Positions 16,226 through 24,855 of a DNA stretch of 64,000 nt are shown here, in pieces. The position numbers and the translations under genes are program-made. The stretch comes from Elusimicrobiales bacterium (GTDB taxonomy: Bacteria; Elusimicrobiota; Elusimicrobia; Elusimicrobiales; UBA9959). How positions within the stretch are numbered: position 1 is the first letter of the stretch; every line of letters starts with the position of its first letter. A model generated the notes under the pieces. The model saw nothing but the letters and a program-made list of their open reading frames with translations, was not told where the DNA came from and made no database searches. The stretch spans positions 1 through 64,000 of the forward strand of contig JAQTZB010000004.1 of the NCBI GenBank assembly GCA_028688015.1, in the 5' to 3' direction.

Positions 16226-16450
16226 GTGCCAAGCGTATATCTTATATCGTCCGGAGACCCGGTTCCAGACGCCGTGCTGATAGACTTGGTAATGCCAGGG
16301 CTTTCCGGCAAAGAGTTGGCGAAACGCTTGAGCGCGTTGGCGCCGGGAATCAGCGTAATCTTCACCTCCGGATATCCAGACGACTTCACCATGAAACCGA
16401 TTGGGATATCCTCGTTAGATATCTTCTCCGGAAAGCTATACAGGAACTGA
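16226..16450 (+). pseudogene. Decayed receiver domain, opposite strand
   Basis: A plus-strand frame contains PDAVLIDLVMPGLSGKELAK then RLSALAPGISVIFTSGYPDD, the beta-3 to beta-4 core of receivers attached to hybrid kinases. The start of the domain is absent. After SGYPDD the frame shifts, and beyond it another frame gives a typical C-terminal helix (LRKAIQELRLQKALR). It is a fossil in a strand otherwise empty here. Confidence 0.6.
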
Positions 16451-16451
16451 G

Positions 16452-16492
16452 GTTGCAGAAGGCGCTACGTCTTGCGTTGCGCCTTCTGCAAC
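16452..16492. other. Perfect 14-bp stem-loop
   Basis: GTTGCAGAAGGCGC (16452-16465) and GCGCCTTCTGCAAC (16479-16492) form a perfect 14-bp stem with a 13-base loop, 15 bases beyond the stop of the gene at 16507. There is no U-tract. It may end or stabilise that transcript. Confidence 0.6.
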
Positions 16493-16506
16493 GGCTGCCC
16501 GACGGT

Positions 16507-17205
16507 TTACTCGCGGCAGGAGTCCTCGTCCATAAAAGCCGGCATGGTACCGGACAGGGTGGAGAGTTCAGATGCCTGTATGGCGTAAGTTTTTACGCTT
16601 TTCATCACGGCCGCCACGCGTATTTCGGCTATGTAAGCCGGCCCCTCTCCGCCGCAGACAGGCCCGGAGATTTTACGCACCTTGATGGTGGTATCCATCT
16701 TAAGCCTTTCCATCGCATACTTCGTAGCGCTGTCCAGCGCCTGCGGACTATCGGGAACGCCGTCCAGGGGGTACTTCTTGACAGCTATCCAGTTGTCGCC
16801 TGCGGACCAGGTGGCGTGCCTGACCAGAACCTCGGCCCAGGAATCCCCGGCTTCGTTCGTTTCAAGGCCTATCTTGGTGTCGTTTAAGAGAAACCAGTCC
16901 AGGGCGGCGGTGCCCACCTTATTGGCGACACCAGTAGATTTCTCCTTGCGGGCCAGAATCTCGAAGAGAAAGGGGTCTGAATTGGTCTTTGGGGCCATCA
17001 GTTCCATGCCGTTCACCATGACGATCAGTTCCCGGGGTGAGGGATAGTCCACTTTTTCCATTGCCGGAATAGGCACTTCAACGACCCGCGCCTGGGACAA
17101 GTTCACCTTGGCCAACGAGGCCTCGGCGGCCGCGTTCTCAAGACTCCCCGCGTTTGCCACGCCGGCGGCCATAGCCAGTATCATCAGTATTATTACTTTC
17201 TTCAT
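16507..17205 (-). CDS. Secreted protein, function unknown
   Basis: The product has 232 residues with a clear signal peptide (MKKVIILMILAMAAGVANAG) and an AGGAG site 8 bases before the ATG. The mature part is mixed alpha/beta (RELIVMVNGMELMAP, TWSAGDNWIAVKKYPLDG, AEIRVAAVMKSVKTYA) and has two late cysteines (VCGGEG, DSCRE). No family was recognised. It is the last gene of a run with the YiiX-type hydrolase and the interrupted small gene upstream, so it may share their function. Confidence 0.75.
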   Translation of the reverse strand: MKKVIILMILAMAAGVANAGSLENAAAEASLAKVNLSQARVVEVPIPAMEKVDYPSPRELIVMVNGMELMAPKTNSDPFLFEILARKEKSTGVANKVGTAALDWFLLNDTKIGLETNEAGDSWAEVLVRHATWSAGDNWIAVKKYPLDGVPDSPQALDSATKYAMERLKMDTTIKVRKISGPVCGGEGPAYIAEIRVAAVMKSVKTYAIQASELSTLSGTMPAFMDEDSCRE

Positions 17206-17233
17206 TTTGTTTTTCTCCTTTATATGTGGTTTG

Positions 17234-17452
17234 TTAACATTGTCGCCCCGCCTCCGCCACGAACCAGGCGAAATCCAGTTTTACCACCACCACATTTATC
17301 CAGTTGGAGCGCATCACTTCGGCTATGTCCGGCGCCTGGGCGCTGGGACTCTATATGAGAACTCTGTCCCCTTCGTGCAGCACAGGCACACACTCGCCGC
17401 CAGGCGCCAGACACGGGGGCAACAACACGGCGGCAGGCAACACCCGGCGCAT
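17234..17452 (-). pseudogene. Small secreted protein gene interrupted by an in-frame TAG
   Basis: The frame starts six bases after the stop of the hydrolase gene and reads as a signal-like sequence (MRRVLPAAVLLPPCLAPGGE), then CVPVLHEGDRVLI, then TAG at 17351-17353. The same frame continues sensibly for 38 codons (SPSAQAPDIAEVMRSNWINV, then VVVKLDFAWFVAEAG) to TAA. Other frames give arginine-rich nonsense. The simplest reading is a GAG-to-TAG nonsense mutation in a 72-codon gene. Suppression of TAG is a less likely alternative. Confidence 0.6.
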
Positions 17453-17458
17453 GCCCTC

Positions 17459-18781
17459 TCATCGCCCGTTGCCTCCGTCGGAGAATACCACCGTGGCCAC
17501 CACATCCATCCGGCGTCCGACAGCGCCTGTCGGGAGCAGAGCGTTCACCAAGTACGACGTCGGGGAATAATTGGGTTTCACCTTGGCGTTGAAAGCCTCC
17601 ATTATGCTCTGGGCCGCCGGTGAGTTGCTCTGCGCGCCGCTATAATAATCCTCAAGCCGCGTGAAGTACGGGGCGATACTGGCGGCCGCGGCGACATGCC
17701 CCGGAGACATGGGGCGCCTGGTCTTGAACACCTCCCCGATAACACGCTTCTTTTCGGCCTCAGGCAGGCCCATGGAGGAGATCACCGCCAGCGGTCCATC
17801 CGAAAGTCCAAGTCGCCCGCCTGCGGCTTTCGGGTCCAGGAAATAATTACCAACCATAGGCAAGGGGTCGAACACCGGCTTGACGCAGGCCGGAGTCCCC
17901 TCCCGCCCGAATTCCTCAGCGCGGGCCGGATCGCAATCCCTCAGGGCCAGCACCGCCCAGACGAATTCCGAACAATACATGTCCAGTCCTGAAGACCTGT
18001 CCAGCCGCAGCGCTATGCGCGCGGCCGTTCTTACGAACTTCAGGTCCGGAGTGTACTTGGGAGAAAAATAATCCTTATTGAAGGATATCTGCTCCGGGTA
18101 GATGGCGGGAGCCTGCGAAACAAACATCTTCATCCAGCCCGCCAGGTTGGCCTTCTGCGCGGCGCTCAGCCCGCGCGGACGTATTATATGCAGCGCAGGA
18201 GTTTCCATGTAGTGCCGGGCGTCCATCCGTCCCAGATACTCCGCACTGAGTGGGTTGTCGAGGTTCCTCACATACCCGCCTTCCACGTATGCTATACCGG
18301 CGTGGCTTATGCCCATCTGTATATTAGGGTAAGGCCCCTGAAAGCCCCATTCCGGTCTAAAGGTCAGCAGTATGTCCCCGGTCTGCACCAAGCCAGAAGC
18401 TGCCAGGCGGGCGCCCACCCCTGCGTGAGGAGTAAGATAAACGCGCAACCCCACCGGAGTCGCGGCATTGGCGGCATCCGGGTGAATGAAGGGCCAGAAA
18501 CCGCCACCCGACAGCGCCGCAGGCGACTCCGGCGAGTAAGCGCTTTCCGGCAACGCGAAAAAGACAGGAATGTCGAGCTTCTCCGCCAGCAGGTTATTAC
18601 TATCTGGATCGTAGACAAACGTCTCATTTACTGGGGCAGGCGGATCCGGCAATGGCGGGACCACAGCCGCGGCCGCCAAGTTAGAGGGGGTGAGCCTGTT
18701 CAGTGCCTCAAAATCGGCGGCACGCGCACCGCCGGACAGCAACGGCAGGCAGAGCGACATCAGTTTTATGGCAGTTTTCAT
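17459..18781 (-). CDS. Secreted YiiX/NlpC-P60-like (permuted papain fold) hydrolase
   Basis: The product has 440 residues from the ATG at 18781 (MKTAIKLMSLCLPLLSGGAR), which follows GGAGAAAAC. Motifs of the YiiX/YaeF group of permuted NlpC/P60 enzymes are present: GDILLTFRPEWGFQG, then ISHAGIAYVEGGYVRN with the candidate catalytic His, and LDMYCSEFVWAVL with the candidate catalytic Cys about 120 residues later. Known members cleave peptide or acyl bonds of lipids or cell-wall peptides. The extra N-terminal (about 25-115) and C-terminal (from about 330) parts are unassigned. It heads a small operon with the interrupted gene and the 16507 gene. Confidence 0.78.
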   Translation of the reverse strand: MKTAIKLMSLCLPLLSGGARAADFEALNRLTPSNLAAAAVVPPLPDPPAPVNETFVYDPDSNNLLAEKLDIPVFFALPESAYSPESPAALSGGGFWPFIHPDAANAATPVGLRVYLTPHAGVGARLAASGLVQTGDILLTFRPEWGFQGPYPNIQMGISHAGIAYVEGGYVRNLDNPLSAEYLGRMDARHYMETPALHIIRPRGLSAAQKANLAGWMKMFVSQAPAIYPEQISFNKDYFSPKYTPDLKFVRTAARIALRLDRSSGLDMYCSEFVWAVLALRDCDPARAEEFGREGTPACVKPVFDPLPMVGNYFLDPKAAGGRLGLSDGPLAVISSMGLPEAEKKRVIGEVFKTRRPMSPGHVAAAASIAPYFTRLEDYYSGAQSNSPAAQSIMEAFNAKVKPNYSPTSYLVNALLPTGAVGRRMDVVATVVFSDGGNGR

Positions 18782-18946
18782 GTCCGTTTTCTCCTTTAAC
18801 ACACACGCCCCAGACCGTTCCTAGAACCTTATGTATTCAGTTTAGCGCGTCTTCTTACGCAGGCCAAGAGGCTTTAGTCCTTGTTCGTCACAGGAAAATG
18901 CCTATTGATATCCGTAAAACCGTTTACCGTTCCATTACCGTCGGGA

Positions 18947-19150
18947 CTGGCGCAGAAGTACAAGCGCTGGGGCGCGCCCAGGATGCACGCTGCGCTCATG
19001 CGCGAAGGCCTACGAAGAACGAGAATTGGTTCCCGAATACGGTCGAAGCGAGGAAGATAGTTGAGGAATGGCGGCGGGATTACAACAGTTTCAGGCCGCA
19101 CGGCTCGCTAGAGTATCTTACGCCGCAGGAGTTTGCGGCGAGGCAAGTAA
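18947..19150 (+). pseudogene. IS3-family transposase OrfB with internal deletion
   Basis: LAQKYKRWGAPRMHAALMRE at 18947-19009 matches the HTH_21 region of OrfB. It is followed directly by TKNENWFPNTVEARKIVEEW then RRDYNSFRPHGSLEYLTPQE, which is the C-terminal end of the integrase domain. The central DDE-bearing part is missing. The start of OrfB and the terminal inverted repeats were not found. Confidence 0.8.
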
Positions 19151-19216
19151 ATGCTCAAATTTTAATCAGTCGGGGAAGAATTACCGGGGGAAGGTCGCTC
19201 CGGGGATCAGATCGTT

Positions 19217-19924
19217 TCACTCCTGAACTGCCTGGGGAACTAGCTTATAACCCAGGCCGCGCACGGCAGTAATAAACGCCCCACCCGCGCCAAGCTTACG
19301 CCTAAGGTTCATTATGGTTACATCCACAACCTTGCCACCGGTTGAGGAGTCCCGCCAGACCAGGTTCAGCAGGAACTCCCTGGAAAGAGCTTCGCCCTGG
19401 CGCTCCAACAGCGCCCTTAAAAGTTCGAATTCGGTGGGGGTAATGTCTACAGGCCCGGAAGCTGTTTCCACCAGCCTGCCACGCAGGTCCATGCGGATAT
19501 CGCCACAGACCAGCATTCCGCCGTCGGTGCCGGTCCCAAAGCCCGCGCGCCTGGCCAGGGCGTCCACCCGCGCCAGCAGTTCGGCAACAGCGAAGGGTTT
19601 GCCCAGGTAATCGTCGGCACCATAGCGCAGACCCAGCACCTTTTCCACCGGTTTCGCTTTTCCCGTGAGCATCATCAGGGGAGTCTCCCTGAAGCAGGCA
19701 TCCCTCTTTAATTCTATACAGAGGGCGAGACTGTCCCCGTCGGGCAGGCCGCGATCCATGATTATTAGGTCGGGACTTGTGCCGGCTAGTTCAGCCCTGG
19801 CTTCGCGCAGGCTGGCGGCCGTCCGTACCGTATGGCCGTCCTCGCTCAGAGCGGAGCAGACAAGGTCCAGGCAGGTTTTGTCGTCTTCAATGACCAGCAC
19901 CAGCATTTTTCTCATATCATCCAT
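19217..19924 (-). CDS. OmpR-family response regulator
   Basis: The product has about 235 residues. The receiver (about 1-120) has VIEDDK, acceptor Asp in LIIMDRGLPDGDS, Thr in LMLTGKAK and Lys in LGKPFAV. A winged-helix DNA-binding domain (about 135-235) has TPTEFELLRALLERQGEALS, VVDVTIMNLRRKLG and AVRGLGYKLV. Two starts are possible (19924 or 19915), neither with a good ribosome site. No kinase is adjacent. Its targets are unknown. Confidence 0.88.
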   Translation of the reverse strand: MDDMRKMLVLVIEDDKTCLDLVCSALSEDGHTVRTAASLREARAELAGTSPDLIIMDRGLPDGDSLALCIELKRDACFRETPLMMLTGKAKPVEKVLGLRYGADDYLGKPFAVAELLARVDALARRAGFGTGTDGGMLVCGDIRMDLRGRLVETASGPVDITPTEFELLRALLERQGEALSREFLLNLVWRDSSTGGKVVDVTIMNLRRKLGAGGAFITAVRGLGYKLVPQAVQE

Positions 19925-20069
19925 TGTTCGCACCACAGCCGCTACGGGCAGCACGGATTAAACCGGAGAACCTCACCGACCCGCACAAGGCCGCACAAAT
20001 ATCTGTGCTATACAAGACGACCTAATTTTTAAGCATGGTGGGGCACTTCGTGGTTGAATCCGGCCCCCG

Positions 20070-20244
20070 TTATTCCTTAACGCAGGTGTTGAATTTCTTA
20101 GTCCACTGACCAGAGATGTCAAAAGTGGTATAGAAAGTTAGAATTTTATAACCGCTTTCACATCCGCAATCACCTACAGTAACGTAGTTCTCTCCGAGAA
20201 ACTTAGCCTCCTTGACATTCACGCATTCAGCCGGGCACCCGACT
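20070..20244 (-). pseudogene. Out-of-frame Cys-rich tail of the fibre protein
   Basis: Directly beyond the stop of the 20245 gene another frame encodes RVGCPAECVNVKEAKFLGEN, then GDCGCESGYKIL and NTCVKE before TAA. This CxCxxG module ends the ETYYPSPVG proteins nearby. Removing one T from GATTAG at the stop joins the fibre protein to it without a break (ALTD-RVGCPAEC). A one-base insertion, a sequencing error or a programmed frameshift are all possible. Confidence 0.65.
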
Positions 20245-23115
20245 CTAATCTGTCAGCGCTAAATAGTCCCAGCCCCTTGCGGCGCCGTTGCAGATATACA
20301 GACGGTTATTAGTTGTATCTATACTGAGCCGGCCTCTTTCCGCGTCGGCATCGCAGTCTGCGGCAGGCGGAGCTCCGGCGTTGTTGTCCTGGAACTGGGC
20401 GTACATCCCATCCGGGACATGCAGTGCGCTTTCGGGAGCCGCCGTGCCGATGCCTACTTTCCCCGTAGACAGCAAGCCGTATATAACGCCGCCGATGTTC
20501 ATTTCATTGGAGACCCCCGAGGCGGAGGTGTCCTGGTTATAACCAATAACGATATTTCCCGAGCCACTGGTGATACTATCTCCGGCCTGGTAGCCGACTG
20601 CCACGTTATTACTGCCGGAAGCCGACCGAAGAGCATCTCCGCCTATAGCCGTGTTGCCGCTGCCTCCGTTGCCGCTATTCATGGCCGTAGCGCCGACGGC
20701 CGTATTCCACGCGCCGGCGGAATTTGTTTCAAGTGTCCCATGCCCCAATCCGGTGTTGTAATCGGCGGTGTTACCGTATAGAGCAAAATTGCCGAGAGCC
20801 GCGTTATAATCACCTGTGATATTGGCGTTCATGGCCCCATAACCGACGGCGGCATTGCGCGTGCCGTCGCCATTGCTATACCCGGTATTTCGGCCCACAA
20901 ACACATTCTGCGTACCCGTAGTCACACGCCCGGCGTTTATCCCGACTCCGAGGCTGTAAGAGCCGGAGTCATACAGAGCAAGTACAGTATCCGTCCCGAT
21001 CTTATACCTGACAGCGCCCATGACGTCCTTGCCGTTCATATTCAGGTCCAACGTGGCAGTGTGGTTGCCCAAATTGTCCCCGGCAGGAGACGGGTACAGC
21101 ACCCCCTGAGAGGTCATGGACGAGACTATAGTCCCAGACCCGTTGCGCCATATCTGCGCGTAGATATTGGCCGCCGTGCCGGTACTTACAATATCCAACG
21201 CGGCCTGCTGGGAAGTCCTATTCACTCCGACAGTCCTGGAAGACAGGTTCCCATAAACGAGACCGCCTATGTTCAGGTAATTATTAGTTCCCGCCGACGG
21301 CGGCTGCTGGTTATAGCCGACTATAATATTGCCGGTGCCGGTTGTAACGTCGTAACCAGCCCGCCAGCCTACGAAAACATTGTCGTTGCCGGTACTGAGG
21401 TTGTATCCGGCAAAGGAGCCTATCAGCGTAGCGCTGGAGAAGTACACAGTGGCGCTGCCTGCCGGGTTGTAACCGGCGGAATTCCCCAGCGCCACATTAG
21501 CCGAGCCGCCGCCCCCGTTGTTATACATCGCACTATAACCAACAGCGGTGTTGTTGGAACCGGAAATATTGGAGTACTGCGCGGAGTCGCCAAGAGCGGT
21601 ATTATTGGAGCCGACATTAGAATAGAGCGACTGATACCCTATCGCAGTATTGTCATTGCCAATCAGGTTATAATATAGCGTCGAATAGCCGTATGCCGTA
21701 TTATAGTACCCAGCGGTATTGGTCGCCAGGGCAAAGGCGCCAGTGGCTGTATTCCTGGAAGTTGTGGCATTGCGCAGTGCGTAATAGCCGGTGGATACAT
21801 TGTAATTTCCGCTGTTGCCGGACATGAGCGCGCTGGCGCCTGTGGCCGTATTGCCTATGCCGGTAGCCATCGCACCGCCGGCGGAATAACCGACGAAGGT
21901 GTTATCATCTGCGGTATTGACCGCGCCGGCGCTGAGGCCCGCGCCGAAACTGCGGTTGCCCGCCAGCACGGCCAGAACGGTGCTGCCGTTAACCATGTAG
22001 CGCCCGGTAGCCGTGATATTACCGGCCACGGACAGCCGTTCCGCCGGACCAGCAGCTCCGACGCCTATTTTTTTAGAAGAGAGATCGCCGTATATCACTC
22101 CTCCTATGTTAAGTTCATTCGAAACCCCGACCGCCGTAGTGTCCTGATCATAACCGATAACGATATTTCCTGTCCCGCTTGTGATTGAATTGCCGGCCCG
22201 ATAACCGATACCGATGTTATTGCTGCCCGAGACATTATCAAGCGACTCGCGCCCAAGCGCCGTGTTATTGCTACCCCCACTACCACTGGCCATTGCGTGA
22301 TCGCCATAGGCGGAATTCCCGACGCCAGTGGTGTTTGTCTGAAGAACGGCGTAACCTACCCCTGTGTTATAGTTGACAAGATTGTTATTGAGGGCAAAGA
22401 CCCCCATAGCTACGTTATATTGCCCGCTTATATTATCATTCAGGGAAGCATAACCGACAGCGGTATTGCGATCCCCGGCCACATTGTAATAACCGGAGGT
22501 TCTCCCGACAAACGTATTGCGAACACCGGTTGTCACTCTGCCGGCAGATATCCCCACCCCAAGACTTTCAGAAGCGGCATCATATACCGCGAGGACGGTA
22601 TCCGTACCTATCATGTATTTCCCCGTACCTGTGATGTTATGGCTGTTCATGCTTAGGTCTGTGGTGGCGGTATGGTTGCCCAGATTGTCACCGCTGCTGT
22701 TCAGCCATTCAAGCCAGCCGCCGGAGTTTTTGCCCAGGATCTGACCAGCTGAGCCGTCGTTTATGTATATTTTTGCTGCCGCGGTGAAAGTGGAAGTACC
22801 GACAAAATATGCGCCTGAGGAAACTGACAGTACACCGTTCACTACGACATTCCCCGCGCCTACGACCGCACCGGCATAGGCTGACTGCGTAGAGCCGAAA
22901 ACCGCAAAACCTTTTACTTCTACGTCCGGATCCAGGGCTGTGCCGTCTATCCCCAGTATGGACATGTCGTCTTCGGAACCGAGTTCCGTCTGGGCAGACA
23001 ACCCCGGTGCCCGGAAGCAGATAAGCAACAGTATAAAAGCAAAGGCCAGCCGGGAGTTAGGGGATAATGTGGAAACGCCCTGCCTATATCCGCTATTTTT
23101 GCATGTAACATCCAT
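20245..23115 (-). CDS. Large NNTA-repeat surface fibre protein
   Basis: The product has 956 residues. A signal stretch (LAFAFILLLICFRAPGLSAQ) follows an N-region of about 22. The N-terminal module TALDPDVEVKGFAVFGSTQS is shared with the protein at 39517. Most of the rest is made of short repeats such as GSNNTALG, GYYNTAYG and ASGSNNVAVGYQAG, three blocks each ending GNIVIGY, then NIGGVIYG. This pattern is like YadA-type heads and phage or host-attachment fibres. A late segment (GRLSIDTTNNRLYICNG) is tail-fibre-like. It is probably a trimeric or beta-helical adhesin. The stop may be due to a frameshift (see 20070-20244). No ribosome site is visible at the ATG. Confidence 0.82.
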   Translation of the reverse strand: MDVTCKNSGYRQGVSTLSPNSRLAFAFILLLICFRAPGLSAQTELGSEDDMSILGIDGTALDPDVEVKGFAVFGSTQSAYAGAVVGAGNVVVNGVLSVSSGAYFVGTSTFTAAAKIYINDGSAGQILGKNSGGWLEWLNSSGDNLGNHTATTDLSMNSHNITGTGKYMIGTDTVLAVYDAASESLGVGISAGRVTTGVRNTFVGRTSGYYNVAGDRNTAVGYASLNDNISGQYNVAMGVFALNNNLVNYNTGVGYAVLQTNTTGVGNSAYGDHAMASGSGGSNNTALGRESLDNVSGSNNIGIGYRAGNSITSGTGNIVIGYDQDTTAVGVSNELNIGGVIYGDLSSKKIGVGAAGPAERLSVAGNITATGRYMVNGSTVLAVLAGNRSFGAGLSAGAVNTADDNTFVGYSAGGAMATGIGNTATGASALMSGNSGNYNVSTGYYALRNATTSRNTATGAFALATNTAGYYNTAYGYSTLYYNLIGNDNTAIGYQSLYSNVGSNNTALGDSAQYSNISGSNNTAVGYSAMYNNGGGGSANVALGNSAGYNPAGSATVYFSSATLIGSFAGYNLSTGNDNVFVGWRAGYDVTTGTGNIIVGYNQQPPSAGTNNYLNIGGLVYGNLSSRTVGVNRTSQQAALDIVSTGTAANIYAQIWRNGSGTIVSSMTSQGVLYPSPAGDNLGNHTATLDLNMNGKDVMGAVRYKIGTDTVLALYDSGSYSLGVGINAGRVTTGTQNVFVGRNTGYSNGDGTRNAAVGYGAMNANITGDYNAALGNFALYGNTADYNTGLGHGTLETNSAGAWNTAVGATAMNSGNGGSGNTAIGGDALRSASGSNNVAVGYQAGDSITSGSGNIVIGYNQDTSASGVSNEMNIGGVIYGLLSTGKVGIGTAAPESALHVPDGMYAQFQDNNAGAPPAADCDADAERGRLSIDTTNNRLYICNGAARGWDYLALTD

Positions 23116-23127
23116 ATTCTAATAACG

Positions 23128-23787
23128 CTATAACTTGGCGCAGAAGTACATATTACTCGCCCCCACAGTTGCAGATGGTGTAGCAGTGGTAATCCGGCTA
23201 TAGCCGCTCTCGCAAGTGCATATGGCGTTAGGAACACTGACAACATGAGGTGGTACTCTTACGGAGAAAGTTCCACCGTTACCCACACATTTCATTGGAT
23301 ACAGAAAATTAGTCTCGGTGCTTGCTGAGTCAGGACCAGTCGAATACATCCACTGGCAAACGGCAACAGCAGCAGCGGGGTAAGTATTGAGCGCCAGAAC
23401 CCTCTCCTCACAATATCCGGCCAATGTGCCTTTGGGGACGCTGGCGCTGATATCCTGCCAGGAACCGTTCTTGTACACACGGTGCGTTTTTTGGGAAGTG
23501 TTGTAGTAGATTGCTCCCTCCACCTTATCTTCGGGGGCATCAGGGTCAATATCGTACCAGCCAGGCACCACCACGCCGCTCACAGAGAGCTTTGAAGGCG
23601 TGGAGGTCTTGCCTATCTTCACCCCGCCGCCGTCGCGCGCCAGCACCGTGGTGCTGGTCACCGTAAGGTTGGTATACACCCCGACGGGGCTGGGATAATA
23701 GGTCTCCAGCGTAAACGACTCTGCATGACCCCTGCCTGGCAGGCATGCTAACAGCGCGATCACCCAGATAGCAATGTAATGTTTCAT
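23128..23787 (-). CDS. ETYYPSPVG-family secreted protein
   Basis: The product has 219 residues from the ATG at 23787, which follows GAGGGG. A signal peptide (MKHYIAIWVIALLACLPGRG) precedes the constant part ESFTLETYYPSPVGVYTNLT, then VTSTTVLA. A middle motif GAIYYNT...HRVYKNGSWQDI resembles tail-fibre segments. The variable C-terminal part ends with the CTCESGYSRI module and MYFCAKL. This copy has the most diverged 5' end of the four family members. It lies 12 bases upstream of the fibre gene and is probably co-transcribed with it, consistent with a surface-fibre complex. Function unknown. Confidence 0.75.
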   Translation of the reverse strand: MKHYIAIWVIALLACLPGRGHAESFTLETYYPSPVGVYTNLTVTSTTVLARDGGGVKIGKTSTPSKLSVSGVVVPGWYDIDPDAPEDKVEGAIYYNTSQKTHRVYKNGSWQDISASVPKGTLAGYCEERVLALNTYPAAAVAVCQWMYSTGPDSASTETNFLYPMKCVGNGGTFSVRVPPHVVSVPNAICTCESGYSRITTATPSATVGASNMYFCAKL

Positions 23788-23918
23788 GTTTCCCCTCGCT
23801 GGAATTACCACATTGTAGTTACAAAAGAACCCCGATGCCCTCGGGCGGAATGACGCCGCGGCAGCCGCTCTCCGTGCGATATCACTCTTTAAAATTATAG
23901 CTCTCCTGAAACGCCAAA

Positions 23919-24057
23919 TCATGAGGAAACCATGAAGATGCCTGCCGTGCAGGTGCAGGTGGCGTCGTCGTTTGTAACGTGGGCCAAACCACTGGATAAG
24001 CGAACACCCATAAAGTGACTTCCGGCAAACACTACCGATGGCTGAACAATAACTGCT
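23919..24057 (-). pseudogene. Possible remnant of an ETYYPSPVG-type C-terminus
   Basis: A minus-strand frame ends VTNDDATCTCTAGIFMVSS and a stop. The CxCxxG pattern matches the C-terminal module of the neighbouring family. No start or constant part precedes it. Low certainty. Confidence 0.35.
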
Positions 24058-24077
24058 AAACCCAGTATAGTTAGTCA

Positions 24078-24108
24078 AGGAATTTAGGAAACAGCGTCCC
24101 CTGTCCTT
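24078..24108. repeat. Dispersed 31-base repeat, copy 1
   Basis: AGGAATTTAGGAA, three variable bases, then GCGTCCCCTGTCCTT recurs at 27161-27191 in the same orientation. Similar phrases accompany IS200-like or REP-associated transposases elsewhere, from memory. Confidence 0.7.
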
Positions 24109-24114
24109 ATTGAT

Positions 24115-24771
24115 TCATTTTTTTATACATTGTTTATAAAAAACTACCTCTTCGTGACCATAGTCTGGGTCTTCCGGTGGTATGGTAAGTGTTCCGGTCA
24201 TTACCAATAAATAACCATCTTCACAAGCACATTCCTGGGAAGTAAAACTTCCATGCGTATAGGTACCGTTAACACATTTGGCAGGAGCGATAGGATTATT
24301 GCACGTCATAGCATAAGAAGTCTGCTCACACCAGCCGTGCAGGCTTCCTACCGATATGCCCCCTGAAAGCGGCCCCCAGTTTCCATTCTTGTATACACGG
24401 TGGGACTTCTGTGTGGTGTTGTAGTATATGGCGCCGTCCACTTTTGACGCAGCGTCCGTTGGGTCATCGGCCCGGTTACCGGGCACCATGACCCCGGTGG
24501 CCTTTATTGCGTTGTAAATGTTCACGGGGCCGGCCACGTTCAAGGCGCCGTTCACATTTGCGACACCGGTCACCCTCAGATCGGACGGCTGACTCGCCGT
24601 TCCCACGTTCACCCCGCCGCCGTTTTTGGCCAGCACCGTAGTGCTGGTCACCGTCAGGTTGCTGTATACGCCCACCGGGCTGGGGTAATAAGTCTCCAGC
24701 GTCAAAGTTTCGCTGTGCGCCGCGGCGCTCAGCGAAAACAGCGCTGATAAGGCAATAACATAAGGTTTCAT
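24115..24771 (-). CDS. ETYYPSPVG-family secreted protein
   Basis: The product has 218 residues with a GGAGG site before the ATG. A signal peptide (MKPYVIALSALFSLSAAAHS) precedes the constant ETLTLETYYPSPVGVYSNLT, then VTSTTVLAKNGGGVNVG. GAIYYNTTQKSHRVYKNGNW, the Cys-rich ECACEDGYLLVM module and a terminal CIKK follow. Compared with its paralogues it has an extra short repeat (VANVNGALNVAGPVNIYN). The first about 160 bases are almost the same as in the genes at 26529 and 32069, while the last third differs. Confidence 0.8.
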   Translation of the reverse strand: MKPYVIALSALFSLSAAAHSETLTLETYYPSPVGVYSNLTVTSTTVLAKNGGGVNVGTASQPSDLRVTGVANVNGALNVAGPVNIYNAIKATGVMVPGNRADDPTDAASKVDGAIYYNTTQKSHRVYKNGNWGPLSGGISVGSLHGWCEQTSYAMTCNNPIAPAKCVNGTYTHGSFTSQECACEDGYLLVMTGTLTIPPEDPDYGHEEVVFYKQCIKK

Positions 24772-24855
24772 AAGCTACCTCCATTTATCGATACAAAAAG
24801 CAAAATCGCCCGCTTTTTAATCCTATCAGTTCCCGGTTACACCCTAGTAACATAC

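Noticed and set aside
17220-17462. 80-residue minus-strand frame starting MRGHAPGVAC
   Set aside because: Arg-rich and without features; the neighbouring frame (17234-17452) gives a signal-like start and a coherent continuation past one TAG.
20245-23115. Many short similar units that look like an array of direct repeats
   Set aside because: They are codons for the NNTA protein repeat, in one open frame, without equal spacers, so not a CRISPR array.
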